DNA from: VFJQ01 sp044226525 | GTDB lineage: Bacteria > Verrucomicrobiota > Verrucomicrobiia > Chthoniobacterales > Chthoniobacteraceae | Assembly: GCA_044226525.1 (NCBI GenBank) | Contig: JBGAGV010000027.1 | Span: 55,625 to 119,624 of the forward strand | Direction of reading: 5' to 3' | Length of the DNA: 64,000 nt | Shown here: piece by piece, positions 45,039 through 53,861 of the stretch | Layout of the letters: every line of letters starts with the position of its first letter | Position numbering within the stretch: position 1 is the first letter of the stretch | Made by a program: the position numbers and the translations under genes | Notes under the pieces: model-generated | What the model saw: only the letters and a program-made list of their open reading frames with translations | Database searches by the model: none | Told to the model about the DNA's origin: nothing

Positions 45039-45752
45039 ATGCATTCCTTTACCCCTCCCCTCCGGCTGGTTTTGATTGATCGTGATCCGCTCGCTCTGCT
45101 TGGCATTCGTTTTTTGATCGAGCAGAAATTTCCGTCGCTCACCATCTGTGGGCAATTCCACAGCGCAGCTGCGGCGGAGGCGCAGGCTGAGCAGCACCGG
45201 CCGGATGTGGTGGTGCTCGATATCGAAATGGATGGCGGCGCGGCTTTCTCGCTGCCGCGACGCTGGCGCTCGGCCGAGGACGGCCCGCCATGCCTCGTGC
45301 GGCTCGAAAGCGAAAGCCCCGCGGTGCTGGGTGCGGCACTGCGGGCCGGAGCGCGCGGCGTCATCTATCGCCGAGAACCGTGCGATTCGTTCCTCGTCGC
45401 ACTCACCCATGTGGCATGCGGTCTGCCGCACTTGAGCACGGTGGCCGGTCCGCTGCTGGCCTCGGGGGTGGCGGCGAATGCGCTGGAACGGACGCACGAC
45501 GATCTCCGGGAACTTTCCCCACGGGAACGGCAGATCTTTCGGATGCTAAGCCAGGGCCAGACGACCGGCCGAATGGCGACCACGCTGGGTTGCAGCATCA
45601 AGACCGTCCAGACCCACTACGCCCACATCCGGCGGAAATTGCGCCTGCGCGATCACGCCCAGCTTTGCCGTCGGGCGGTTTTAAGCGCCGCGTGCCAGCC
45701 GGCCGCAGTCGCTGCGATTTCCGCCCTTCGGGAAATTATTTCCGCGGCCTGA
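45039..45752 (+). CDS. LuxR-type response regulator with atypical receiver (cassette B)
   Basis: 237 residues; ATG at 45039 was chosen by alignment with the paralogue at 32522. The receiver-like domain (about 8-125) keeps an Asp at the phosphorylation site (VVVLDIEMDGG, Asp61) and IDRDP at the acidic site. The usual Thr/Ser position is not clear and the conserved Lys appears replaced by Arg (GVIYRREP). The DNA-binding domain (157-215) is a standard LuxR helix-turn-helix: LSPRERQIFRML, GRMATTLGCSIKTVQTHYAHIRRKL. No histidine kinase is adjacent, so it may respond to a remote kinase or act without phosphorylation. By position it should control the divergent fibre-GQLK-RHS operon. Confidence 0.83.
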   Translation: MHSFTPPLRLVLIDRDPLALLGIRFLIEQKFPSLTICGQFHSAAAAEAQAEQHRPDVVVLDIEMDGGAAFSLPRRWRSAEDGPPCLVRLESESPAVLGAALRAGARGVIYRREPCDSFLVALTHVACGLPHLSTVAGPLLASGVAANALERTHDDLRELSPRERQIFRMLSQGQTTGRMATTLGCSIKTVQTHYAHIRRKLRLRDHAQLCRRAVLSAACQPAAVAAISALREIISAA

Positions 45753-45802
45753 TTCGAGCGCGAGTGGCGAACTCTCTGCGCTTCGGCCATAAACGCCGCA
45801 TC

Positions 45803-46588
45803 ATGCTGACCGCACCACCTGCTTCGCTTCCCGCCATCGAACGTCTTCGCGCCATCGTGGCCATGCTCCGGGGGCCGGGCGGGTGCCCGTGGGACATCGA
45901 GCAGACGCACACTTCGCTGCGCGGGGGCTTGATTGAGGAGGCTTACGAAGTGGTCGATGCCATCGATACGCACGACGACGCGAACCTGCGCGAGGAGCTC
46001 GGCGATCTGCTGCTCCAGGTCGTTTTCCATGCGCAGATTGCGACGGAAGAGGGGCGGTTCGATTTCGACGCGCTCACCCACGAGCATTGCGAAAAGCTCA
46101 TCCGCCGGCATCCGCACGTCTTCGGCGGCGATTCGTGCGAGGATTCCACGGCGGTGCTGAAGCGGTGGGAGGAAATCAAGCGCGCGGAAAAAGGGGGGGT
46201 AGAGAGTGTGCTCGATCACGTGAGCGGCGCGCTGCCGGCGCTGGTTCGCGCGGAGAAGATCCAGAAAAAGGCCGCGAAAGTCGGCTTCGACTGGCCCGAA
46301 GTGGCACCGGTCTTCGACAAGGTGCGCGAGGAATTGCACGAGATCGAAACCGCCCCCGCCGAGAAGGTGGAGGAGGAAATCGGCGACCTGCTTTTCTCCG
46401 TGGTGAACCTCGCGCGCAAGCTGCACATCGATGCCGAGACTGCGCTGCACGGGGCGACGCGGAAGTTTTCCACCCGGTTCCGAGCGATCGAAGCCCTCGC
46501 CCGCGAGCGCGGGCTCAAGCTCGAGGCCATGTCGCTCACCGAACTCGACCGGCTCTGGGACGAAGTGAAGGCGGCGAAACCCTCGTAG
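45803..46588 (+). CDS. mazG: Nucleoside triphosphate pyrophosphohydrolase MazG
   Basis: 261 residues from the ATG at 45803; longer upstream frames overlap the regulator gene and are not needed. It hydrolyses NTPs/dNTPs to the monophosphate and PPi and is implicated in clearing aberrant nucleotides and in stress control. Two MazG domains are seen. The first begins PGGCPWDIEQTHTSLRGGLIEEAYE with EELGDLLLQVVFHA. The second has EKIQKKAAKVGFDWP and VEEEIGDLLFSVVNLARKL. The ExxE and ExxD metal residues are intact and the length is normal for the E. coli type. Confidence 0.93.
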   Translation: MLTAPPASLPAIERLRAIVAMLRGPGGCPWDIEQTHTSLRGGLIEEAYEVVDAIDTHDDANLREELGDLLLQVVFHAQIATEEGRFDFDALTHEHCEKLIRRHPHVFGGDSCEDSTAVLKRWEEIKRAEKGGVESVLDHVSGALPALVRAEKIQKKAAKVGFDWPEVAPVFDKVREELHEIETAPAEKVEEEIGDLLFSVVNLARKLHIDAETALHGATRKFSTRFRAIEALARERGLKLEAMSLTELDRLWDEVKAAKPS

Positions 46589-46644
46589 GGCAGCGCTCCG
46601 ATCCCCGCGCAACCCCTCACCACGAGCGTGGTTTCAGTTTCGTC

Positions 46645-47643
46645 ATGCCGCCTCTCCGCCTTCTTTTTTTCGCCCTCGCCCTCGCCCTCGCCGCTCGGGC
46701 TTATGAACCGCCTGCGCCTTCTCACCCGGTCGAGATGCTGCGGGTCGAGTGGCACGATGCCGCGCGCGATCGCTCCGTGCCGGCGAAGATTTACTTTCCG
46801 AAAGACGCCCCGGCTCCCTGCCCGGTCATCCTCTTCTCGCACGGCCTCGGCGGTTCGCGCGAAGGGTATCAATACCTCGGCGAGCAGTGGGCGGGGTGCG
46901 GCTATGTGTCGGTGCACTTGCAGCACCTCGGCAGTGACGATGCGGTGTGGAAAAAGGCGCCGCAGGAGCAGCGGATGCCGGCCTTGGGCGCGGCGGCGAA
47001 AACGCTCGCCAACGCGCTGAATCGTCCGCGCGATGTGAGCTTTGCCCTCGATGAACTGACCCGCCTCAACGCCGACTCCTCCTCGCCGCTGCATGGCAAA
47101 CTGGATCTCGCTCATGTCGGTGCGGGCGGGCATTCGTTCGGCGGTTACACGGTGATGGCGATTGCCGGGCAGGCGCTCGGACCGCAGCGCTCGACCGAGC
47201 TGGCCGATCCACGCATCAAATCCATCGTCGCGATGAGCGCCCCAGTGCCGCCCCGGGATGCCAGCCCGCAAGGCGCCGAGGCTGCGTATCCGGGAATCAA
47301 GACACCCGTCTTCCACCTCACCGGCACGCTCGACGACAGCCCCGTCGGCGAGACCAAGGCCGCCGACCGCCGGGTGCCGTTCGATCATATGAAATCCGCC
47401 GAGACCTGCCTGCTCATCCTGAACGGCGGCGACCACATGGTCTTCTCCGGCTCCGCGGCACTGCGCCGGGGACCGCGCGAAAAAGATCCCGTTTTCCTAT
47501 CCCTCATCCGGGCGTCCACCACCGCCTGGTGGGACGCCACCCTGCGCGACGACGCGGCCGCGAAGGAGTGGCTCTTCGGCGGCGCCTTCAAAGCGAAAGT
47601 CGGCAGCGAGGGCACCTTCGAGGTGAAGCGCGCGAGCAAGTAG
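46645..47643 (+). CDS. Exported alpha/beta hydrolase (PAF-acetylhydrolase / dienelactone hydrolase-like)
   Basis: About 332 residues from the ATG at 46645, which gives a signal peptide (MPPLRLLFFALALALAARA). HGLGGSREGY forms the oxyanion region. The nucleophile elbow is GGHSFGG, a likely acid lies in GTLDDSP and the catalytic His in NGGDHMVF. The pattern suits a secreted lipase/esterase of the PAF-AH-like group. The substrate is unknown. A strong inverted repeat follows the stop. Confidence 0.78.
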   Translation: MPPLRLLFFALALALAARAYEPPAPSHPVEMLRVEWHDAARDRSVPAKIYFPKDAPAPCPVILFSHGLGGSREGYQYLGEQWAGCGYVSVHLQHLGSDDAVWKKAPQEQRMPALGAAAKTLANALNRPRDVSFALDELTRLNADSSSPLHGKLDLAHVGAGGHSFGGYTVMAIAGQALGPQRSTELADPRIKSIVAMSAPVPPRDASPQGAEAAYPGIKTPVFHLTGTLDDSPVGETKAADRRVPFDHMKSAETCLLILNGGDHMVFSGSAALRRGPREKDPVFLSLIRASTTAWWDATLRDDAAAKEWLFGGAFKAKVGSEGTFEVKRASK

Positions 47644-47650
47644 TTCGCCC

Positions 47651-47686
47651 CGTCAGACAAGTCCGACCGGTCCGGTTTGTCTGACG
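47651..47686 (+). terminator. Inverted repeat after the hydrolase gene
   Basis: Perfect 10-bp arms CGTCAGACAA ... TTGTCTGACG enclosing a GTCCGACCGGTCCGG core that can pair with itself. It sits 8 bp after the stop codon. Confidence 0.6.
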
Positions 47687-47702
47687 CCCCCTCCCAAAAA
47701 GT

Positions 47703-47742
47703 CACGAGCGCCGCAAGCCTCAGCCGGCCTACGGCGCTCGTG
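47703..47742 (-). terminator. Rho-independent terminator of the thioredoxin operon
   Basis: Perfect 11-bp arms CACGAGCGCCG ... CGGCGCTCGTG, followed on the minus strand by ACTTTTTGGG. It lies about 20 bp after the trxA stop. Confidence 0.75.
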
Positions 47743-47763
47743 TTGGAAGTGTTCTCGGTTTTG

Positions 47764-48096
47764 TTAAGCGATGGCGTCGAGCTTCGCCAGCAGCGCGGCT
47801 TTGCTCGTGCCGGCGCCGACGACCTGATCGACCACCTGGCCACCCTTCACGAAGAGCAGCATCGGGATCGAGCTCACGCGGAATTGCACCGCGAGCTGCT
47901 GGTTCTCGTCCACGTTGATCTTGCCGACCTTCGCCTTGCCGACGCGCTCATTGGCGATCTCGTCGATGACGGGGCCGATGAGACGGCACGGGCCGCACCA
48001 CGGCGCCCAGAAATCGAGCAGCACGGGGACGGATGATTCGGCGACTTCCGAGGCGTAGTTCGCGTCGGTGATGGTGAGTGTGTTAGTTCCTGCCAT
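47764..48096 (-). CDS. trxA: Thioredoxin
   Basis: 110 residues, normal length. The redox centre is FWAPWCGPC, with the cis-Pro loop SIPMLLFVKGG. It reduces protein disulphides in the cytoplasm using electrons from thioredoxin reductase. It follows the Pro-rich gene by 24 bp and both are closed by the terminator at 47703-47742, so they are probably co-transcribed. Confidence 0.95.
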   Translation of the reverse strand: MAGTNTLTITDANYASEVAESSVPVLLDFWAPWCGPCRLIGPVIDEIANERVGKAKVGKINVDENQQLAVQFRVSSIPMLLFVKGGQVVDQVVGAGTSKAALLAKLDAIA

Positions 48097-48120
48097 AAAT
48101 TCCCTGGGAGAGAACGGGGC

Positions 48121-48888
48121 TTAGCCCTGAAGAGCAGTGGCTTGGAAGGCCATGTAAGCGGTCGCGACGGCGGCGAGAGCCGCCACCAGCGCGGCGATGC
48201 TCAGCGCACCGACGAGCGGATCGGCCTTCGGACCGGCGGCCTGCGTGAGCACGGGAGCCTGGGTCACGAGCGCGGCGGACGGGGCCGCCTGGATCGTCGA
48301 AGGACGCGGGGTCGTGAGCGGGACGGTCTGCTGCATCTTCACCGTCGCCTTCGGAAGCGGCGGCTTGGCGCCTTCCGGCGGGAGCGTGATGCGGGCCGTC
48401 TCCTTCTTCGGCGCAGCGCTCTTCACCGTGACCGGTTCGGGCGACGGAGTCGGGCCAGCACTGGTCGGCGCGGCGGGAGCCGGCTTCAGCGGCACCGTGG
48501 GGCGCGCTCCACCGAGGGTCGGCGGCTTCGGCGGCGGAGCCGTCGTGCCGGAAAGGGGCTTGGGCGGGGGCGGCGTGAGACCGCTCGGCGCGCTCGGCAG
48601 GCCAGCACCCGGAGGCTTTGGCGGCGGCGGCGGCACGAAAGGCTTGGTCGCGCCGGCAGGCGGCGGCGGCGCGGTCGGGGCATCGCCTCCGCCGGGCAGC
48701 TTGGTCGTCTCCTTCTTCGGCGAAGTGCCGGCAGGCGGCACCGGCTTGCCGGGCACATTGATGCGGACGGTCTCGCGCTTCACCGCCGGCTGCTCGCTCT
48801 TGGGCGGCAGGGTGATGCGAATCGTCTCGCTTTTGGTCACGTCGTCGGACGCTTCGGAGGGTGCTGGAGGAATTTCGTCGGCAGGCAT
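48121..48888 (-). CDS. Pro-rich protein with C-terminal membrane segment
   Basis: 255 residues, unrecognised family. The sequence is dominated by Pro/Ala/Thr with repeated ETIRITLPPK / ETVRINVPGK / ETARITLPPE segments, a form I associate with verrucomicrobial proteins of unknown role. A single hydrophobic stretch (ALSIAALVAALAAVATAYMAF) near the C-terminus predicts a tail-anchored protein with a cytoplasmic N-terminus. The low complexity also produces open frames on the other strand. It is directly upstream of trxA. Confidence 0.7.
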   Translation of the reverse strand: MPADEIPPAPSEASDDVTKSETIRITLPPKSEQPAVKRETVRINVPGKPVPPAGTSPKKETTKLPGGGDAPTAPPPPAGATKPFVPPPPPKPPGAGLPSAPSGLTPPPPKPLSGTTAPPPKPPTLGGARPTVPLKPAPAAPTSAGPTPSPEPVTVKSAAPKKETARITLPPEGAKPPLPKATVKMQQTVPLTTPRPSTIQAAPSAALVTQAPVLTQAAGPKADPLVGALSIAALVAALAAVATAYMAFQATALQG

Positions 48889-49163
48889 TTGCTTTGGAGA
48901 AGGAGTCAGCTGCGCCTATGGCATGTCCCAGAAGGCATTGTCAACGGTCGATTCTTCAGCCGCATCCAGATTTGGTGTTTGAGGTTAAAAGTTTGGGGCT
49001 TGGCGGTTAGCCGCTCGCGGAGTCCGAACCAGCACGGAATGCGCCTCTGCCCCAAAAACCCGCCACCCATCACGAGAAACTTCCGTTAGCCCCTCTGTTT
49101 CTTCACCCACCCCGCGATTTTCCCTCGCCACATGCCGCAACCCATCCTTCACTCCGCCGGACC

Positions 49164-50111
49164 ATGCGAATCCTCGTGACTGGCGGGGCCGGTTTCATCG
49201 GCTCCCACTTTGTCGAAAAATGCCTCTCCCTCGGCCACAGCCCTGCCGTGCTGGATGAGTTCAACGACTTCTACGACCCGGCCATCAAACGGGCCAATGT
49301 GGCCGCCTTTGCCGCCGATGTGCCCGTGCACGAGGTCGATCTGCGCGACGGCGAGGCCGTCCTGCGAGTGATCAAGGAAGGCAAGTTCGACACCATCGTC
49401 CACCTGGCCGCCCGCGCCGGAGTGCGCCCGTCGATCAAGGAACCGAAGCTCTACATCGACACGAACATCACCGGCACCTGGCACCTCCTCGAAGCCGCAC
49501 GGCAGTCGAACGTCCCGCGCTTCATCTGCGCCAGCAGCTCCAGCGTCTATGGTGTGCTGAAGACGGCGCCCTTCCGCGAGGACATGTGCCTGAACCAGAC
49601 CATCTCCCCCTACGCCGCCACGAAGCTCGCCGCCGAGCAGCTTTGCTCGAACTACTCCCACCTCTACGGCCTGCGCACCATCAACCTGCGCTTCTTCACC
49701 GTTTACGGCCCGCGCCAGCGCCCCGACCTCGCCATTCACTCCTTCACCCGTGCCATCTGGGAAGGCCGCCCGATCAAGAAATTCGGCGCCGGCGAAACGC
49801 GCCGCGATTACACCTACATCGACGACATCGTCCAAGGCATGACCGCCTGCCTCGGCTACGCCGGCCCGCTCTGCGACGTCTTCAATCTCGGCGAAAGCCA
49901 GACCACGACGCTGAATGAACTCATCGCCACCATCGAGCGCGCCCTTGGCAAGACCGCCATCATCGACCAGCTCCCCGAGCAACCCGGCGACGTCCCCCTC
50001 ACCTACGCCGACATTTCCAAAGCCAAAGCCCAGCTCGGCTACGACCCCCACACCAAGATCGCCGAAGGCATCCCGAAGTTCGTGGAGTGGTTCCATCAAG
50101 TGCGCGGCTAG
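49164..50111 (+). CDS. NAD-dependent sugar-nucleotide epimerase (UDP-glucuronate/UDP-glucose 4-epimerase type)
   Basis: 315 residues, extended short-chain dehydrogenase fold. The NAD-binding GGAGFIG motif is at residues 8-14, followed by HLAARAGVRPSI, a Ser-rich catalytic stretch ASSSSVYG, the YxxxK pair in SPYAATK and FFTVYGPRQRPD. HLAARAGVRPSI and the latter are typical of UDP-glucuronate 4-epimerases that supply sugars for cell-surface polysaccharides. The surrounding genes give no pathway. It appears monocistronic. Confidence 0.88.
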   Translation: MRILVTGGAGFIGSHFVEKCLSLGHSPAVLDEFNDFYDPAIKRANVAAFAADVPVHEVDLRDGEAVLRVIKEGKFDTIVHLAARAGVRPSIKEPKLYIDTNITGTWHLLEAARQSNVPRFICASSSSVYGVLKTAPFREDMCLNQTISPYAATKLAAEQLCSNYSHLYGLRTINLRFFTVYGPRQRPDLAIHSFTRAIWEGRPIKKFGAGETRRDYTYIDDIVQGMTACLGYAGPLCDVFNLGESQTTTLNELIATIERALGKTAIIDQLPEQPGDVPLTYADISKAKAQLGYDPHTKIAEGIPKFVEWFHQVRG

Positions 50112-50155
50112 GCTGTGTTTGGAAAGAACCCCGCAGTGGTTTCCAGCCATTAGCC

Positions 50156-50172
50156 CCGGGTTTTAACCCGGA
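50156..50172 (+). terminator. Short GC-rich hairpin after the epimerase gene
   Basis: CCGGGTT-TT-AACCCGG lies about 45 bp after the stop. It lacks a long T tract, so it is only a possible terminator. Confidence 0.4.
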
Positions 50173-50284
50173 GTCACCAACATCTCGGATGCACACCGAA
50201 CGGGGTGCCAGAAAGAGGTTGCTATGTGTTCGACCACCCAAAAAGGGGCGCCCGCCCGTTTTGCTTCTGGAAAACGCGTGGAGA

Positions 50285-52624
50285 CTATGTGCCCCCCTGA
50301 ATCTGAACCCGCAGTTCTGCCTCAGTTCGGAGACGGACCGGTTGGAGCGCCGCGAAACGGCGAATTACTGCGTCGTAGAGGTCACCGGTAAATTTGCGTG
50401 CTGAGAGTGTGACCACAGCGGCATATTCAAGCCTGCCCGTTGACCCATGGCGGGGAATAGCGTGTAAAACGAGAAACGGGTCGTGCAGCGACGTCGCGAG
50501 CTTGGACTTTGATCGACGAACAATAGCTTCCCATTTGTATTGGGCGCGACGCTCGCTTTCTGGTGGATATTGATTTCCAGATTCAGAAACCGGTAGAGCG
50601 GATTTTTTCCAACCCTCAGCCGTCAATCTCCGAATTTCGGTCGCGTCTTCATGGATGTGGAGCCTCCGTGGCTTTCCTCCGAGTGCATCTCGCTTGGGCG
50701 AATAGGTAAATACTTGGCTGTTGGGGTAAAACGTATCCTCAATACACATGGCCGTGTAATCCGACGGGTGATTCGGGCTTACCGGGGGCAGAGCGGCCAC
50801 AGTCCACTTGACACTTACCTTCCCCGTCGTGATCAAGTTTGAAGGCAGCATGATCGGAAGCTTCACCATCTTTTTGGCGGCGATGTCTCCTTGAAAAACC
50901 ACGGTGACAGTTTTGTCATCGCATCGAAGCAAGCCGTCGAGATTTATGGGGATGATACCGTGTCCGAGAAAAGTATCGGGGTCCTCGTTGGGATGTTCTG
51001 CAGAATGGATGATAAGCGCTCGCGCAAGTAAAGCTGTCCCGCGGTCGAAACTGTCGGCTGCTTGACCGCTCATTGCAGCCACGAAGGGCGAGGCGAAGCT
51101 CGTTCCTGCGCTCAGCGCCTTTAATCCGGCGGTGACTCCAACTAGATGAATTGGCCGCTGCTCGCATCCGCCGAAGGCAACAACATCTGGCTTAAGCTTC
51201 GCGCATTCGCGACCGGGGCCTTGGCAAGAATATGGGGCGTGAACTTTACAGTTTTGGCGCTCGGTGTAAGCGCCCACCCCAAGTCCGTTGACCAAGTCTG
51301 ACGGCGCTTGAATCCGGTTCATTCCGTTCTGTTCCTCACCATCATTGCCGACCGCCACACAAAAGGTGACCTTGTGTCGCGCGGCTAGTAGGTCCAACGC
51401 GAAGGTGAAGCGAGAAATCATGTCGTCTAGGATCGGTCCGCGGGGCCCAAAACTGACATTGAAGACTTTGATATCGGTTCTCGCCGGCACCGCCGTTTCT
51501 ATCACATCAATGCTCTCGTAGAGGTCGATATCTGCCGGATCAGAAGTTGGCAGGGTTCGGATGCTCACTACCGAAACAGCAGGTGTCGGCAGTGGGACTT
51601 TGGTGTCACGATCGTTTAATGGTCCGTGTAATAATACCCCAGCGACGGCGGTGCCGTGGGCAATACCTTTAGCGTCTGCGGTCGTGCGGATAGAGAGAGC
51701 GTCGTCCTGTTCGGCGTGCCCTCGTAGCAGCGGGTGATCTGGATTGATACCGCCATCAAACATTCCGATCCGAATTGTCGATCGCGTTCCTGCGGTAGGT
51801 GGTGGTGGAGTCGGGAAGGCCGCGGCGGTGCGGAGGTTTTCGAATCCGCCAAAGATCAATGGATGAGCAGTGCGAAGAGGATTTGCGCCCGCGATTGCTT
51901 GCAACGCATTGCGGGTCAAATGACACGAGACAAAAAGGGGGCCATCCTCGTATGCCGCCACGTTCGGTCGTTTCCATGTGACCCCACGTTCACGAAAAAG
52001 TTCCTTCAAGAACTGCGTTTGCTGGTCTTCTGAGTGCCGCGAGGGATGCAACACGACCTCGACTCGCCCCTCTTTCCATCTTGGATCGAATCCGAGCAAT
52101 TGTTCGGTCGCGGATAGCAAATCGAATCTTTCGATGCGTTGGATTTCCTCACGGAACGGCTTAGGTAAAGAGTTTTCAGCTCGATCGAGCACGCTCAGAA
52201 GCCGCCGAAAGCCTGCATCGTTGCTACGCACAAAAACCATCCGGCCAGTAGTGTCTCGAATATGCTTCTCAAGCAACTTTTTGACACGTTTCGTTTGTGC
52301 GACATCTGCCGTAGAAGCTCGGTAGTTTCGTGAGCCAACATTCTCTAGGTCCGGCACGATTCCGAAAACTCCTTGTGGATCGTAAGACTTTGCGATCATA
52401 TCTGGATGAAGTCGCAGGCATAATACGGTCTCATCTTTGAAGCGTTTGTTCGCCGGCAAGGATGCTAGTTTTACTAATGCGTCACCCACTTCACGTTTTA
52501 CGAGCTGACGCGCCTCGTCATAGCTGCGCGGCATTTCAGCAGGTCCAAAACCGGTTCGTTTTTCAACCGGAGCTGCATAACTTTCGCCATTGGCGAGGAT
52601 GAGTCTGCGTTGGGGATCAGGCAT
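50285..52624 (-). CDS. Subtilisin-like serine protease (S8) paired with an AAA ATPase
   Basis: 779 residues without a signal peptide, so probably cytoplasmic. The catalytic triad is Asp290 (MFDGGINPDHP), His323 (AHGTAVAG) and Ser509 (SAGTSFASP), with Asn427 (VAVGNDG) at the oxyanion site. The first about 280 residues form an unrecognised domain that could recognise substrates or hold the protease inactive. About 200 residues follow the protease domain and are also unrecognised. The start overlaps the stop of the AAA ATPase gene by 8 bp, so the two are co-translated. Similar S8/AAA pairs recur in bacterial accessory regions and have been suspected of defence or stress functions; here that is inference. 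Confidence 0.82.
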   Translation of the reverse strand: MPDPQRRLILANGESYAAPVEKRTGFGPAEMPRSYDEARQLVKREVGDALVKLASLPANKRFKDETVLCLRLHPDMIAKSYDPQGVFGIVPDLENVGSRNYRASTADVAQTKRVKKLLEKHIRDTTGRMVFVRSNDAGFRRLLSVLDRAENSLPKPFREEIQRIERFDLLSATEQLLGFDPRWKEGRVEVVLHPSRHSEDQQTQFLKELFRERGVTWKRPNVAAYEDGPLFVSCHLTRNALQAIAGANPLRTAHPLIFGGFENLRTAAAFPTPPPPTAGTRSTIRIGMFDGGINPDHPLLRGHAEQDDALSIRTTADAKGIAHGTAVAGVLLHGPLNDRDTKVPLPTPAVSVVSIRTLPTSDPADIDLYESIDVIETAVPARTDIKVFNVSFGPRGPILDDMISRFTFALDLLAARHKVTFCVAVGNDGEEQNGMNRIQAPSDLVNGLGVGAYTERQNCKVHAPYSCQGPGRECAKLKPDVVAFGGCEQRPIHLVGVTAGLKALSAGTSFASPFVAAMSGQAADSFDRGTALLARALIIHSAEHPNEDPDTFLGHGIIPINLDGLLRCDDKTVTVVFQGDIAAKKMVKLPIMLPSNLITTGKVSVKWTVAALPPVSPNHPSDYTAMCIEDTFYPNSQVFTYSPKRDALGGKPRRLHIHEDATEIRRLTAEGWKKSALPVSESGNQYPPESERRAQYKWEAIVRRSKSKLATSLHDPFLVLHAIPRHGSTGRLEYAAVVTLSARKFTGDLYDAVIRRFAALQPVRLRTEAELRVQIQGGT

Positions 52625-53783
52625 TGGGGGCCTCTTTCTTCTTCTTTCGGCTTATTCGCGCCGGGGTTTTCTTTGTCAGGTGGTATTGAATAGTTGATGA
52701 GCTCTTGCCGAGTAAATCCCCAATTTCGCGCACACTCATGCTAGTTGTTTCCTTAAGTGTCTTCGTCAATGGGCCCAAGTCCTCTTTCGAAAGAATCGGC
52801 ATCCGCTGGAGGACCGCCCTGATAAATTCGAAGCTGAGCGGCACCCGCTCAACGACGTGATGACGAATGACTCCCTGCGCGAGCGTCTCCAAATCCGAAC
52901 CGCTATAGCCGACAAGGATGCGCGCGATCGCCGTTAGGAAACCGTCTGGCAATGAGTCGGCAAACCGCCCCGAGCCGCGAGTAAGGATCGCTTCTCGCTC
53001 AGCCTGCCCAGGAAGTGGAATTTCCAACACTATGTCGAAGCGGCGGTTGATCGCCGGATCAAGCAATTCCGGGTGATTTGTGGCGCCAACCAAAACGGAA
53101 TGTAACGGCCACTCCTCCAATTCTTTGAGGAGCACGTTAACAATTCGCTTAAGTTCACCCACCTCCGTCGCGTCATCCCGCCTTTTGGCTATCGCATCAA
53201 ATTCGTCCAGCAAGAGCACACATGGAGTCGCGCGCGCATAGTCGAGGCTCCGCCGAAGATTGGCGCCTGTTTTTCCGAGAAAACTGGAGATCGAAGTAGC
53301 GAGGTCCAAGACGACAAGCGGGAGATTTAGTCGAACAGCAAGCCAACGGGCCAACATCGTCTTCCCGGTGCCAGGTTGTCCTTTAAGCAATAGCGTGCGA
53401 GGTGGCGCGAAGCCTTCGCGCAACAAAGCCTCGGCCTCTAGCCGCTCTCGCAGAAAGCGACCAACAATGGCGTGGACGTTTGTCTCTAAAACCGGTTCCA
53501 GCGCGTTGTCGCCGGGTTGCACTCGAACCAATGCAAGGCCCGCGTCTGCATCAGTCGGTGGAGGTTCTGCCGTATGCCAGCGAAGAGAAGCACTGTTGGC
53601 AGTAAATTTTGAAATAATTAAGCCGATGTCGTCAGCGACTTCGGGATGCTCGCGTTTGAGAGCGCGAATCGCTGTCAGTGAGAGGAGTTCCAAGCGATGC
53701 CGATTTCCTGACAGACCGGCTTCGACGAGTTGAGGGATGAGTGTGCTTAGAGAGGTTGTGCGAGAAGTTCGAACAGCGGTCAT
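52617..53783 (-). CDS. AAA+ ATPase with C-terminal helix-turn-helix, first gene of the protease pair
   Basis: 388 residues. The N-terminal helical region is followed by the AAA domain: Walker A GQPGTGKT (135-142), Walker B LLLDEFDA (190-197), sensor 1 VGATNHPEL and the Arg finger in NRRFD. This resembles FtsH/spastin-type ATPases that unfold or remodel proteins. The last about 40 residues (MSVREIGDLLGKSSSTIQYHL then a Lys-rich end) look like a helix-turn-helix, so the protein may bind DNA, perhaps its own promoter, or the motif may dock the protease. No transmembrane segment. Together with the protease it would make an ATP-driven proteolytic unit. Confidence 0.84.
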   Translation of the reverse strand: MTAVRTSRTTSLSTLIPQLVEAGLSGNRHRLELLSLTAIRALKREHPEVADDIGLIISKFTANSASLRWHTAEPPPTDADAGLALVRVQPGDNALEPVLETNVHAIVGRFLRERLEAEALLREGFAPPRTLLLKGQPGTGKTMLARWLAVRLNLPLVVLDLATSISSFLGKTGANLRRSLDYARATPCVLLLDEFDAIAKRRDDATEVGELKRIVNVLLKELEEWPLHSVLVGATNHPELLDPAINRRFDIVLEIPLPGQAEREAILTRGSGRFADSLPDGFLTAIARILVGYSGSDLETLAQGVIRHHVVERVPLSFEFIRAVLQRMPILSKEDLGPLTKTLKETTSMSVREIGDLLGKSSSTIQYHLTKKTPARISRKKKKEAPNA

Positions 53784-53825
53784 TGAGTTGCACAGATTTC
53801 AACATTGTCTCAAAAAATTGGCAAG

Positions 53826-53861
53826 ATAAACTGTGCGAAAATCGAATAGAAATCAGTTTAT
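53826..53861 (-). promoter_or_regulatory. Inverted repeat in the AAA-protease promoter
   Basis: ATAAACTG (53826-53833) and CAGTTTAT (53854-53861) form a perfect 8-bp dyad, each half next to a GTGCGA/TCGCAC box. The repeat lies 43-78 bp upstream of the ATPase start in an unusually AT-rich stretch. Candidate operator. Confidence 0.5.

Noticed and set aside
45290..45802. N-terminal extension of MazG into the regulator gene
   Set aside because: MazG begins normally at ATG 45803; the extension is the regulator gene read in another frame.
46087..46644. N-terminal extension of the alpha/beta hydrolase into mazG
   Set aside because: The signal peptide at 46645 marks the true start.
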